Positions 47,105-60,800 of a stretch of DNA of 64,000 bases are shown here, piece by piece. The position numbers and the translations under genes were made by a program. The DNA is from Pararge aegeria (taxonomy: Eukaryota > Arthropoda > Insecta > Lepidoptera > Nymphalidae): assembly GCF_905163445.1 (NCBI RefSeq), contig NC_053184.1, forward strand, positions 7,936,001 through 8,000,000, in the 5' to 3' direction. The notes beneath the pieces were generated by a model. The model ran no database searches, was not told where the DNA came from, and saw only the letters and a program-made list of their open reading frames with translations. How positions within the stretch are numbered: the first letter of the stretch is position 1; each line of letters opens with the position of its first letter.

Positions 47105-47539
47105 ATGGAGGGTAGAGGTAAGGAGAGTCATCTGTGTATATGAAAAAGTGTCGTCAAAATGTATTAAATTAGGATGGCGCCACATTTGCATCAGGGTAAC
47201 TCTTAAAAGAAGCGCCAAATATAAATATTGTTAGAGTAGGCTTGAAAAATAAACAAGGAAGTATGGAGATACAAGGAAGTAAGGTTATATTTACCACAAT
47301 ATTTTGTACAACGTAAGTTGTTGAAATTCTCAATAATTAACTACTTTAGTCGATAATGACATTAAATTTTTTAACTCGGCATTCTTCAATTCATCTACGA
47401 TTGCTACATTCATACCATACCCTGTGCATCCACCAGCGCCATTGTGGAGGATTTTTGAACTGTTATTTAGCGCATACACTGGACACTTTTTCAACTTTTC
47501 TCCCATATAAGATGACTCTCCTTACCTCTACCCTCCATA
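47105..47539. mobile_element. 435-bp MITE (family M2) copy 2
   Basis: Identical in length, and by eye in sequence, to the copy at 21734. It is bracketed by AATCCAATT at 47096-47104 and 47540-47548, a perfect 9-bp duplication (8 bp in the alternative reading). It sits in the 1.45 kb between the divergent start codons of Nup50 and the PHF21A-like gene. Confidence 0.9.
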
Positions 47540-48145
47540 AATCCAATTAAAGATAAGTTTGCTTCTGCTGTGCCTATTTATTAATGGCAGTCTAGATGGC
47601 ATTACTCATTTCTACTATGTTCTTTTTTTGCTACGTTCCAATATATTTCAAAGAATATTTTACTCTAGCGCTATTTAGTTGCTACCACAACGTCCCGACC
47701 GACCCGTAAATAAATAGTTCCGACCGCGCTCGCTAAGACTCATATAAAGACGATTGGAATGTAGGATTGGGCTTTATGAATTATAAATTGCCGGATTGTT
47801 GGTACCTACTTAATACATAGATTTAGGTAGTACATTATATTTTTGCTAAATAGTTATCTACTTACTGAATTTTAACTTTCAAGTTTTGACTTTTGGTATT
47901 TATTTAAATATTACATAGTACCTACCAACCTTATTTTAATAAATGCTGGAACAATTTAATTAACCCTCGCAATGTTTACAATAATTATAAGTAGAAAAGT
48001 GCGAGAAAGTCCTTAGGACCAAAGAGTAATTTAATTTTAATAGTAAGGAACTTTGCAGTTCAATATTTAGTCTACCTACTTTTCGCGTACTTTTTTGTAA
48101 ATATTTTTACTTTATTAATTAATTGTTTGCTATTCTTGAGTAAAA

Positions 48146-51100
48146 ATGGAAGTGTCTAATGAAATAAAGGAAGATATTCGTAAAACGCAATCGGACTTAA
48201 AAAATGCGATACGTATTCATCAGGTATGTAAATATTTTGCAGATACAAAAAAAAATAGGTACACACATATGTAATTCTCTAATAATTTTGTTTTTAATCC
48301 AAAGTTTTTGCTGCTGTATTTGTAATCGCGGTTTTTGTTGTAGTTGCGAATGAAGCTCTCATAATTTTTTTAGTAGTAAATAGCAATAGAATAAAATGTT
48401 GAGTTTAATAGCTAGCCAATAAGTTTATTCCATTTGTTCCTTTCTGTTTTGAATAACCTTTTTATTACTTATGTGTCTTAGTTCTAATAGAATGAGTTCT
48501 TTTATTATATTTATATGTAAAAAAAATAGTAAATACGAAATAAATGGACTAACAGTTGCCTCAACAGCAATTATTTTTTGGTCTACAGGATGGCATGATT
48601 AAAAAATCAACTCCAAATCACGAAACTAGTTAGGTATCTTTCTAGGCAAAGAATTCTCAGTATAAGCATCATCATCATCAGCCTATTAATGTCTCACTCA
48701 TTGGCCACAGGCCTCCTCTCTGATAAGATTGGTTTGGGACAGTAAATACACCTTGCTGCTCCAATGCGGGTTAGTGGGCTAATATTGATATCAACACCCA
48801 TGCCTCAGATAGCACCTTAAGCCATGCATCCTAATTAATGTTACCAAAATATTATATTAATAATAAAAGCCTGCCAACCTTCATTTGATCAATATTGCAT
48901 TAGCTTAAATGCCCTCTCTCCTGTGGAAGATGAGGCATACTCCAACCTACTGAAAAATATTATTAGGCTGACTATAGATAAAATTATAATATACAAATCT
49001 AGTAGAAGATAAAATTTATTGGTTATATGTAGTAACTGATGAATATTATATTATGTGCTAGCACTTGTCAACATTCTTTATTTGTTACTTTGTTAGTGAG
49101 AAAACCAATGTGAGTATGCTTTAAGTCAAATATTTCTTTATTGAAATAGAATGCACTTTTGATGCATACATACAAAATTTATACAGGATAGTCAAATTAT
49201 TATTTTATAATTATTTTGAACTCCTCACACATTATGTACATCATAGGACTTCATTTAAAATCGGGCAATCCTAGGTTTTTGATACTTCTTTCTACCTGAG
49301 TAGCCTGCTACAGTCACAGATCAATGAGTTAAATATTCAGAATTATGTACTTATATTTATATTACTTACATATTTACAAGTTACAATTTACATTTTCAAT
49401 TTCAGATATGGGTTGCACGTTTACAAGAAAATGAAAATGTAAGGCACATTCTTTCTATTGATATTTATATGTGACATTTAATTTATCAATATTTATATAG
49501 TTACATATTCTGAAAGAATATTTTTATTTTACAGAATATTCATGTTAAAAATAAAGTTATTGAAGCTGAAAAAGATATTATTTCTATAAGTCACTCTCAG
49601 GTAATTTTTTAATTATATTTGTTTATTGATATAATGACATGCTATATATACCAATAAAATGTATGTTTAAGACTTATTCGAATTTTTTTTTTATGTTTTT
49701 AGAAATTGGTAGTTGACAGACTTCGCCGAGAATTAGAATTATACCAACAGCGTCTGAGGTTAAGAAACAGGCAGATCAATGTTGAAAATGATAATAGATA
49801 TGTTGCGCAACAATTAAGAGATCATCAACTACAATATTGTAATAGAAACCGTACAGCCTCCCTATTGAAGCCCTCAGTACTTAATGAGATTCAGATTAAA
49901 ACTGAAAATATTAGCAACGAAACAAATAATGTTTCTGATTCAGATAACGAAAACAAATACAACGAAAAGGAGAATTCACATAACAGTGAGAGAGATGACA
50001 GGGATAAATATCAAAGGAATTTTGCACAGTTGCCAAATATTGTTCATGATAGTAGAAACAATTTTGCCAATGCACTGAATAAAGTTAAGGAGTCCTTTAT
50101 GTGAGTTGCACATAAATATAATAGATAACGGTGTGCCCCACTTTAGGGAATATGCTACAATGTAAAAATCGCATATCTACTTACTACACCTGTTATATAA
50201 TCCTTTTAAAAAAGTGTGTTTCCATGTTTACTACTTGCGATCCTTTTGCAAAATATGCTAAATTTTTTTTAATTAGTCGTTACCAAATGAATTGAGATGT
50301 CTTTTTAAATGAATTCATTAATTAAGCTTATGGAATAAATCTTAAATATTAAGAATTAAATGAAAGATGACAAAGCATGGGTAAGAATTGCTCTTTTAGC
50401 TGCCTGTAAGATGTGTGATGGTGATGACAAAAGAAATTCACAATATTGAATATAAATATGTATGAGCGGTTCATAGGTGCCTGTGACAGGCCTGCACAAA
50501 TAGAGACTTTTTGAATTTCGCTTTTGTTTTTTTTTTATTTTTTTTTTTATTTTACTACAAATTAGCCGTTAACTGCAATCTCACCTGGTGGTAAGTGATG
50601 ATACAGTCTTAGATGGTAGCGGGCTAACCTGTTAGGGAGTATGGTCATATCGGTTTCTACGCGACATCGCACCGGAACACTAAATTGCTTCGCGGCACGC
50701 CTTTGTTGGTAGGGTGGTAAGCCCCGGCCAAAGCCTCCCACCAGACCAGACCAGACCAGAGGAAATTTATAAATTATAAATTACCAAATCGCCGGGATCG
50801 AACCCGGGACCTTATACTTAAATTCACAGCGCTCACCGTTGCGTTGAGGGCGAATATGAAGTTAAATACCTGCTTCCGACAAATATAGCTTTAAAAAAAG
50901 ATAAATTAAATTACTATATGTCACAATTCATCACCATAAAGTATCTGTAGTTCAATCGCTCATTTTTTTTGTATGAAAAATGAACTTCGATATCAATTAA
51001 GCTGTAGTCGATAGAGATATAATATAACGTTCAAAATTTAATTTTAGTGGCAGCAAGATCCATGATGTCGAATGGCAAGAAGCCCGATCAGACTCGGAGT

Positions 51101-54100
51101 CATCACACGACATATCACCAACTCCTTCACCGCCTCCATTGCCTGAGCCAGGTGAACCAATTACCAAAGAAATTTTCCTGAGGTAAGATCTATTCAGATT
51201 CTATCATCTTAAACAATTGCAAGCACCGTATTCTGAATTAAAAAGGCATGATAACAGTAGCAGATATATGATTAATGTTTTATGAAAAAAGTAATTATAT
51301 TTACATTCGAAGTGAGATTGGTATTTATTTTCGATAAATAAAACTGCTAAATCTAGCGATCCGCCATGACAGGTGAAACGCCGAATTCAAAATAGTGACA
51401 TCACGTCTAATATTACTATAAATGTGAAAGTGTGGATGTTTGTTACTCAATCACGAAAAACGGCTGAACGGATTTGGATGAAATTAAACGTGTCTTTGAC
51501 ACGGAAAAGAACATAGGCTACCTTTTATCCCGATTCCTTAAGTAGTTCCCGAGGGAAAATTGAAAATTGTTCATGTACTAAACCGCAGGCGGACAGCTTT
51601 GAACTTTGGTATGCTTGTCACGTATGCTATGGAAAAGGACATGTACTTTCTATACCGATCACTCAAATAGTTCCCGCGGTAAGATTCAAAAGTTTTTACG
51701 AGCAAAGCGAGCGCCTCTGAGCGGTTCGAAGACGCGGGCAGAAGCTAGTATAAACATAATTTTATACCGCTTGAACTTCGAATATATGTATATAAAGTAT
51801 ATTGTGATTTAAACTATCAGTTTCTAAGTTTTTGTTATCTCTTAAAATCAATAATCTTAGGACTTACTAAAGCTCTAATTTATCAAAATCAGATACTATA
51901 ATATCATGGCGAAGTTTATCAATATTAGTCATCATGCCTGTTGTTATCATAATTATTTTTAAACTAGCTGCTTCTCACTTTCTTCGTCCGCGTTTATTAC
52001 GGTTTTTTAAAAATCCTGTGTGGGCCGATTGTTTTCCTGGGACAAAAGTAATCTATGTTACTCTACATCCTTTCCACTAACTCTATGCCAAAAGTTAGTT
52101 TATTGCTTAGTTATGACGTAAAGGAAGGATAAACAAACAAACTCCCTATCATGATCATCGTATGAACCTATTACCGGCCCCGTACAGGGCACGGGTCTCC
52201 TCCCAGAATTAGAACTCCACACATCTTTGAGAACATTATGGAGAACTCTCAGGCATGCTGGTTTCCTCACGATGTTTTCCTTCACCGTTGAAACAAGCGA
52301 TACTTTAATTACTTAAAACGCACAAGACTGAAAAGTTGAAGTGCGTGCTAGGATTCGAACTCGGCCCCCCGAAAGTGAAGTCGAGCTCCTACCCACTGGG
52401 CTATCACCGCTTCACACACTATCGCATTTATAATATAATTAGTAAACCTTTATTGATAATGTTACAATAGGAGAGATTACACCTTTGCGTCGAAAGCTGA
52501 CGTGTAATCCCGACTTTTATACTTAAGATCTAACCTACTTAGTTCTGTATAGCTTCTCTCTGTTCTTCTGAATACATTATATGTTTTTTCTCACTCATGT
52601 AACGAACTAACTAAACATGACCTTGTTTTTATTCTCCTCTCAAAGTTTTGTCCTTGACTGCAATCTAAGATTGTAGCGGATTAACTTTTTAGGGGTATGG
52701 ATTTAATATGGCCGATTGGCGCATTGAGCAGTGACTAGGGTTCATGATTTCTCGAGCTTTTCAATTTCTCGGGTGTCGAGAATTCTGGAGGCTAATTTCT
52801 CGAGTCTTCTCGGGTTGTCCTGGAAAATGTTTGTGTGATGAACATGAATGTTTTTCAGTGTCTGGGTATTTATATGTATATTATAAGTATTTATGTATAA
52901 TATTCATAAAATATTCACCAGTCATCTTAGTACACATAACACAAGCTACGCTTACTTTGGGGACAGATGGCGATGTGTGTATTGTCGTTGTACCTATATT
53001 TATTTATTACTAATATGTTTCTACGTCGCATAGTATCAGAACGTTTATTCGCTTCGCGGCATGTCTATGTCGGTAAGGTGGTAACTTGCCACGACCGAAG
53101 TATCAACCAGAATAGAGAAATTCAGACATTATAAGTTTTCAAACTGCCTTCCCAAGAATCGAACGAGACCTCCCACTTATAAGAAACTCAGCGCTTACAA
53201 TTGCGCCAGGTTTCATCAAAACATCATGTTACAATCAAATCACTCTAAATTCCCGACCCAAAAATTATCGATACACAAGGAGTTTCTCTTCAATAAAATA
53301 ATATTATGGAAACTCACTACATAAAAATGTTAATAGTTTTATGTATCTACTTTTTTCAGGCTTATTGGTCTAATTACGCACACACAGAAAGATATATTGG
53401 AGAGAAAGAGAAATGAACGCCGGAAACGATCAACGACTACAAATAAGAATGACTTCGTCTACGGCAACTATGAAATGCTACCGGTATGTAAAATAATTCA
53501 TGCTATACATCTCTTATTGGATTACTATTGATAAAGAATAATCTCCTCGAGGTACATCATTGCATCGTCTGAGACTCATACAAGACTGAAGTGTATGTAA
53601 AATGCACGCGTATTTATATATCTTACGCAAAAACACAATAATAAATAAATAGGTCGTGGGTTCGATTCCCAAAACTGGAAAATGTTTGTGTGATGGACAT
53701 GAATGTTTTTCAGTGTCTGAGTGTTTAACTGTATTATGTAAGTATTTATGTATATCATTCATAAAAATATTAATCAGTTGTCTTAGTACCCATAACTTAA
53801 CCTACGCTTACTTTGGGGCTAGATGGCGATGTGTGTATTGTCGTAGTATATTTATTATTTACTATTATTATAAAATACCCACTGGCACAATGTCATGAAC
53901 ATTCTGCTGTGAATCAAATATAATTTTAATTATTTGTTGAAAATATTCATTAATTAACTAAATCTCTGGGGTTAGGAGTGTCAACTTATAGATATAACTT
54001 TTATTGTTTCAGAAACGCAAAAAATACAATCAATTTCCCTATTTGCAAAGTCACAGCGATCCACCGCAAACGCGCTCGGCGAAATTGCGAAAACAACAGG

Positions 54101-57100
54101 TACTTATATCACTTCTACAGGTACTTCTAACTTTAACCCTTTCTCTGTGCAAGATATTGTCATATTAATTTCCCGATTCCGTAGTTTTGTTTCAAAGGTT
54201 TTGTATAGGTGTTAGACAGACAGACAGATAGAAAGCTTACGCCATTTCTCCGCACTGGCAAATAGCCTAGTACATGGGCGTACCCAGCTTCTGATCGTCA
54301 GCGGCTGTTTTGTAAAAAAAAATTTAGAAGACCATCTATAATCGAGACAGTAACTGCATTTAAGAGAGTTCACACATTTTTTATGACATTTACGCGGGGG
54401 GGGGGGGGGGGGGGAGGTAACTGCCTTCTCTTGCTCCCCCCTCCTCTGGTTACGGCCATGGCCTTGTATACTCAAGCAAAGGGGCCGCCCGCGGATTTGA
54501 CTTGATCAGTGACAGACACTGTGCAGCGTCCAAACAAACTTATCTGAGATTCAGGGTGCGAAGAGTCTAATTCTAGAGTATTAATTCTAGAAGTTTGTGT
54601 AATAAAAAAATTAATAAATGATCTATGGATCTATCTCTGTTGCCTCAGGCGCTCTATAGAGTTTGTTTTGTATTTTAATTTACTTGTTATCAAGTTATTT
54701 ATATTAACAATTCTGCTTAATTTTCGGGGGCCGAGTGTGAATCCCAGTACGCACCTCTAACTTTTCTAAATTGGGTGCGTTTTAAGCCATTAAAATATCA
54801 CTTGAATAAAAAGACAAAAAAAAAATCATTTTACTAAGCATAGACTTAAAAAGTATTTAAAATATCTCTTCATAACATATAACTACGACGAAACAGAATA
54901 ATATAACCTTATAAACGGAAGTTCATGCGGACACGAACATACAATCACAACAATCACGTACAGATGGGCGCACATACCCATAAACACACAAACATAAACA
55001 CACACATGCATACACGAAACCGCACACACACACATACACACGCGTTCCAGTCAGCGTAGAGAACTCAACACACCTTTGAAAGTTTCCTTTGTTAAAGTGC
55101 ACTATATATTATCTCAATGATTGATTCAATGTTTGGAAAGGCACTGGCCCCTAAGATACAGGATTTCCTAGTTTAGGGGTCAGGATTCCAAAGATTTATT
55201 GTACTGAGTTTTTCTAATAAATATTGTCTATTTCTATTTCTATTACTTGCTTCAACGGTGAAGGAAACATCATGTGGAAAGAGTTTTCATGCCTGAAGAG
55301 TTCTCCATATTGTTCTGAAAGGTGTGTGGAGACGACCAATTCGCACTGGGCACTGAGGCAGCGTTGTACGCAGTGTACGTCTTTTTAACCATTCTCATTT
55401 TGGAAGGAGACCCATGCCCTGAAGTGTAATGGAGAAGGGGTTAAGGCCGTAGTCCACCGCGCTGGCCCAGTGCGGGTTGGTGGACTCCACACACCTCGAG
55501 CAGTTGAAAATTGGGCTAAAAAAGTGATGATTATCTCATGAATAGTAAATTATAATGAATTATCTAGATGTAAAGCTGTTTCTTTTTAGTGAAATTCATC
55601 TTCATTCTTGGCTATGTTTTGTTTTTATTTAATGATAACGAAGTAATTTTAGGTACCTTACTTCCTTGGTCTGAGTTAGAGAGTTGCTATTAATCACCAC
55701 ACCATATGAGTTATAACGAACTCTCAGGCATGCAGGTTTCATTACGATGTTATCCTTCACCGTTGAAGCAAGTGATATTTTAATTACTTAAAACGCACAT
55801 AACTTAGATAAGTCCACCTCTATAGCGTGCTAGGATTCGAACTCGGCCCCCTGCAGGGCTAGCACGGGCGGGAGATAAAAATTATATCCCAAGATCAAAT
55901 CCCCTGAGAAGGGGATATAATTAACGTGCCCACCTGCTGATCACTGGAACATAGAATAGGAGAAGTTTACCCTCGTTTATTAATACACATATATTATTTG
56001 GATATTATTTCCACTTGTGCGCCAATGATCTGATAGTTGATAAAGCTGTGGGAGAAGATAAATTTATATCCTTTCCCCGGAGATATAATTGTCTCCTGCC
56101 CATACAAGCCGTGATGAAGGTGAAGTCGAGCTCCGACCTAGTCGAGATATGATGATGATGAATTAATGTGTTAGAAGACATTGGGACGTTAATTGGCATC
56201 TTCTTCTTCTTCCTCTGGGCTTGTCTCCGTACTTGGTCGGCCGGAACCCTTCGTTGTACGTAGTGCCACTGGTACGGCTCCCTGCTGGGTCACTCCAGCC
56301 AGCCGAGCTAACTCAAGAAGCTTAGCAGGCCGCCCAGGTCGCCAAGTGCTTCAGGGAGTGATGCTGGGGAGCCAAGGTATGCTGCGCGTTGTTCCTTTAC
56401 TCCTCTACATTGGAGTAGTACGTGAGTCGGTGTTTCATCTGCCTCCATCCATGCTCTGCACAGAGGACTGTCGGTTATACCTAAAATGAAAAGGTGTTTG
56501 TTTAGTGAGCAATGCCCTGTTATCATACTTACTACCGTCCTTAGTTTTTTCCGACTTAGTTTTAGTAGTTTGGTTGTTAGTCGTGTGTTTAGGTTCGGAA
56601 AGACCTCCTTTGTCTGTTTACACTCATTTCCGTTAATCCATAGCTCTGAGTGTAAGAATTGCGTCTCTTTATGTAGCCATGTTTTGTATTCACTGAAAGG
56701 TATTGGTATGATCGGTTCCGGACCTGCCACTTTTGTTATGTAAATAGTTTAATTCTTATTTTTAGAGTCAAAACAACAAGTCATCGCGCGAAGGCTCTCC
56801 GTCTGGATCATCATCCGAGAATAAAGCAGGTATGAACAATATGCAATGTTGGAAACATAGAATTAATAATATACAGAAACCGTGAGCCCAACTAATATTG
56901 AAGCATCAAAAACCACTCCACTTTAGTAGTGTTTCTCGAACAGGCGGTTAATCGCTTCATAACATTTAGCAGTTGACAGTAATTATTTTACCTCTAATTT
57001 GTTAAAAGGTTAAAAATAATGAGAAGTGAAACAAACAAAGCAAATAATAGTATTAGTGCCAGTAGGATGGTAGGTAGGTGGTAGTTATTCTGGTAACAAA

Positions 57101-57782
57101 AGTTCACTTATCATATATAATTTAATATTATATCGTTATAATCGAAAAACAAAGCAGATGGCCTACCTGATGTTAAGTGGAAAAAAGTGGCGTGCACTGG
57201 GTTTCTAGGTCTCTGTGGGTACCAGGGTATGCATACAGCAGTAAAGTTGCTTAAAACGGCAAAAATCCTCCTCCTATACGAGTTATTTATAAATTTTAGG
57301 GTAGGCAGTGCTCTTGTGCATGTATGAAGTGCACGCCACTGGTGGAAAACCATCGCTAAATTAGAATTTTTTTTTTTTTTGTTCTAGGTTGGAGCAATGC
57401 AAAGCCTGCCTGGGTCACTTCTTTGCCAGCCGGGCTATCCGTAGAGCCGGTTTATACGCCCACTAAAAAAGTTTGCCACGGATGTGGCAGAAATGGTAAC
57501 TATTTTTTTATTTATATACTAGCTGTTGACCGCTTTCTTCGTCCGCGTTTTTTACAAATTCCGTGGGAACCGTTTGTTTTCAAGGGATAGTAGCCTATAT
57601 TACTCTCGGTGTTATGACTGACTCTATGCCGAAAATTGGTTCAAAAACTCTATGTCTAGGGCAAACAAACAAACACACTTCCGCATTAATAATATTCATT
57701 AAGGATAGAGGATTCTCAGGAGGGTTAGCAAAGAGATCATGGCATCGGTAAAAGGCGTGTAGCTAGCAAGAACATGGATTAT

Positions 57783-57860
<78 letters not shown>

Positions 57861-60800
57861 ATTATTAGAACTTATCTGTATATTATAAGCTTTTTAGCGA
57901 TAAGCCTGCCCACTGTACCTGTGTGTTTTATTTAGTGTTTTTTTTGTTTATACTATGGAGAACTCTCAGGCGTGGAGGTTTTCTAGCGATGTTTCTCTCA
58001 CCGTCAATGAAAGTGATATTTAATACATTATTTAATTAAAACGCGCGTAACTTCATAAAGTTAGTTGCGCGTACCGGGTTTCGAACCCGGTCTCATGAAA
58101 GGTAGGCCGAAGTGTGAACCACAACCAGTGGCGTGCATTGCATATATGCAAATAAGCAGTGCATCCTACCCTCAGGTTCTTACAGAGCCTTCAGATAGGA
58201 ACATTAAAGTTTTGTAATTAAAAATACACTTAAGTAAACAATATGTGACATAAAACAAAAATATATTACATAGGAAACTTATTTTTCTATAATAAATTAA
58301 TGCACTTCGCCATTCGACTAAGCTAAATTGAATTTTACTATTTCTACTCATTCAATGTTTTCATCATTGCCCATTTTCTTATGAGCTTTAGGGCCCTAAT
58401 GACATGTTATGTTATGTCACGGTGGTTTTAATTTTATTACGTAGAAAACAATTATCTTTCAAAATTCTGCAAACTATTTAGATTTATTCATCCAGGTTTA
58501 AGAGAAATCTTTTTGTTTAAGTTGCTGAAATTGAGGTTATATGTTATTATTATCTATGATTTACAAAAAACAACTTGCCGCAAATGTTTATATATGGTGT
58601 TGCTACGAGTACATATAACTATTTTTACACTCGATATTTGAAATCGATTTTTGAAGTTGTGTTTATTAGGAAAAATGATATTTGAATCATCGAAGCTTTC
58701 TTTGATTAGAAAAAGGTTAGTTTAGGACGTAATTAGTTAAGCAATTTTCGATTTCACGTGATTCGTTCAACGATTTTCAATAAAATATCTAACTACTTGT
58801 TAGATATTTTATTATTATTTTGAAGTTTGAATAAATGTAAGTAATCATTTTAATTAGTCAAAAAGTATCGTAATTTTTGAATTGATTTCTAATAAATAAT
58901 TGATTTAAATACAGCTCCGATATCTGGCAACATTTAGGTTCTATTTTGTAGGTTGGCGGTTGTGCAAAATAATATAGTCATTTAATCAATTACTTATTGA
59001 GTCTTTTAATGGTAGGGTAAAAGAAATGTTGCTAATAACAAATAAACAAAAAGAAAAAGACATTTTTTTGGATTAAATATACATGTGACACGCCGCCTAA
59101 TCATGGGCCTTTGGTATTGATATAACTTAATATATAAGAAGCTATTTTAGTTTTGAATAAATTGCATGAGTTTACATTTTAAGTGTTTCCTAGGTTAAGT
59201 AAAAGGGGTTACAATACGTTTTTTATTTGTAGACGTTCCCTCTTTGCTGGTGTGGTGTGTGTCGTGCTCCGTGTGGCAGCACACAGGCTGCGGGGTGGAT
59301 GGACGCTGTGCTGGCTGCAGTGGCCCCCTTCCAGACCCCGCTGCATGCGCAAGCGCACCCACACACAACCTTGACTTGTATAGAGGTGAGCACGAGTTTA
59401 TATATATATATATATATATATATTTTATATACTTGATAGTAAACGCCTTGTAAATATTTGCAACAACCTGACCAACCCTGGCATTGATATCATTCACAAT
59501 ATATTAAAACAAATTTAACAAATCGTGGTTACTACACGATTAATGAATTCCTTAACGACAAGGCTGCTTAGAAGCAGGCCACTCCGCTCTAATCTCTCAC
59601 AAAACGGAAAAATTCTAAAGATTGTTAAACTTTAAAATTATGTTGGAAAAGAGCAATCTGCTGAGTTTCTTGCCGGCTCTTCTCAGTGGAATCTGCCTTC
59701 AGAACCCGTGGTAGAGTCACTACAAACAGACTGACTTGACGTTTAAAAAGTTCTTATAAATTAGGCCATTGAAATAAATTAATTGTGAATTTTGTATTTG
59801 TTTTGAATTTTGATACCCTAGAAAGTGATAGTTAGAAAATTGTATGTGAATTAAATATAAATAATCTTTATTATAAAATTTAATATTACTTATCAATCTG
59901 TTATAATAGATTAATTCATATTTACATTATTATATTTAATAGTTTTTAGGTTAAATACTTATTTTAGTTTTTATTTTTTTATAAATGACCGGAGATCACA
60001 ACTATAATGTTGTATACACCTGTAATGATTATTGTAATGGTACTAGACAGAATTTGTAATTCTAACACATAATAACATTCTAAACGTTTGACGGCCGACC
60101 GGCGCAGTGGGCAGCGACCCTGCTTTCTGAGTCCTAGGCCGTGGGTTCGATTCCCAGAACTGGAAAATGTTTGTGTGATGAACATTATTGTTTTTCAGTG
60201 TCTGGGTGTTTATCTGTATATTGTAAGTATTTTATGTGTATTATATCCATAAAAATATTCAACACCTATATAAGTGCCCATAACACAAGCTACGCTTACG
60301 GTGGGGCTAGATGGCGATGTGTGTAGTGTGTGTGTGTACTATGTCGCAGTATATATAATTAATTTTTTTTATGAATGTAGTCAATTAATTGCTGGTGTGT
60401 CTTATGAATAAATAAATAAATAGTACCCAATAAGTCGACATGGCGATTTTGGTACGATTAGAAGCGGGGAAAGGGCAGGTTTTGGATTCTGGATGTACTT
60501 GGCGAGTGTAGAATCTATCAAGTACTGAATGAAGCGGGTAAACAAGCATAGAATTGCGTCGTGGTGGGAGTTGGGTCCGAATCTGGAAATCTTGGGAATA
60601 ATGATGGGTCTTCTCTCAGAATGAGAAGGGTTTCGGCCGTAGTCCACCACGCTGCCACAATGCGGATTGGTGGCCACCACACACCTTTGAGAACATTATG
60701 GAAAACTCAGGCATGCAGGTTTCCTCGCGATGTTTTCCTTCACCATTGAAGCTAGTGATATTTTAATTGCTTAAAACGCACATAACTTAGACAAGTCAGA

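Noticed and set aside
56193..56743. Plus-strand ORFs over the LINE fragment
   Set aside because: The minus frame has the recognisable GHxxLN...SPxCRxW...ETPTHVLLQC pattern; the plus ORFs are shadows.
59195..59497. 100-codon minus ORF opposite the PHD exon
   Set aside because: It is antisense to a coding exon with zinc ligands and extends into an AT microsatellite.
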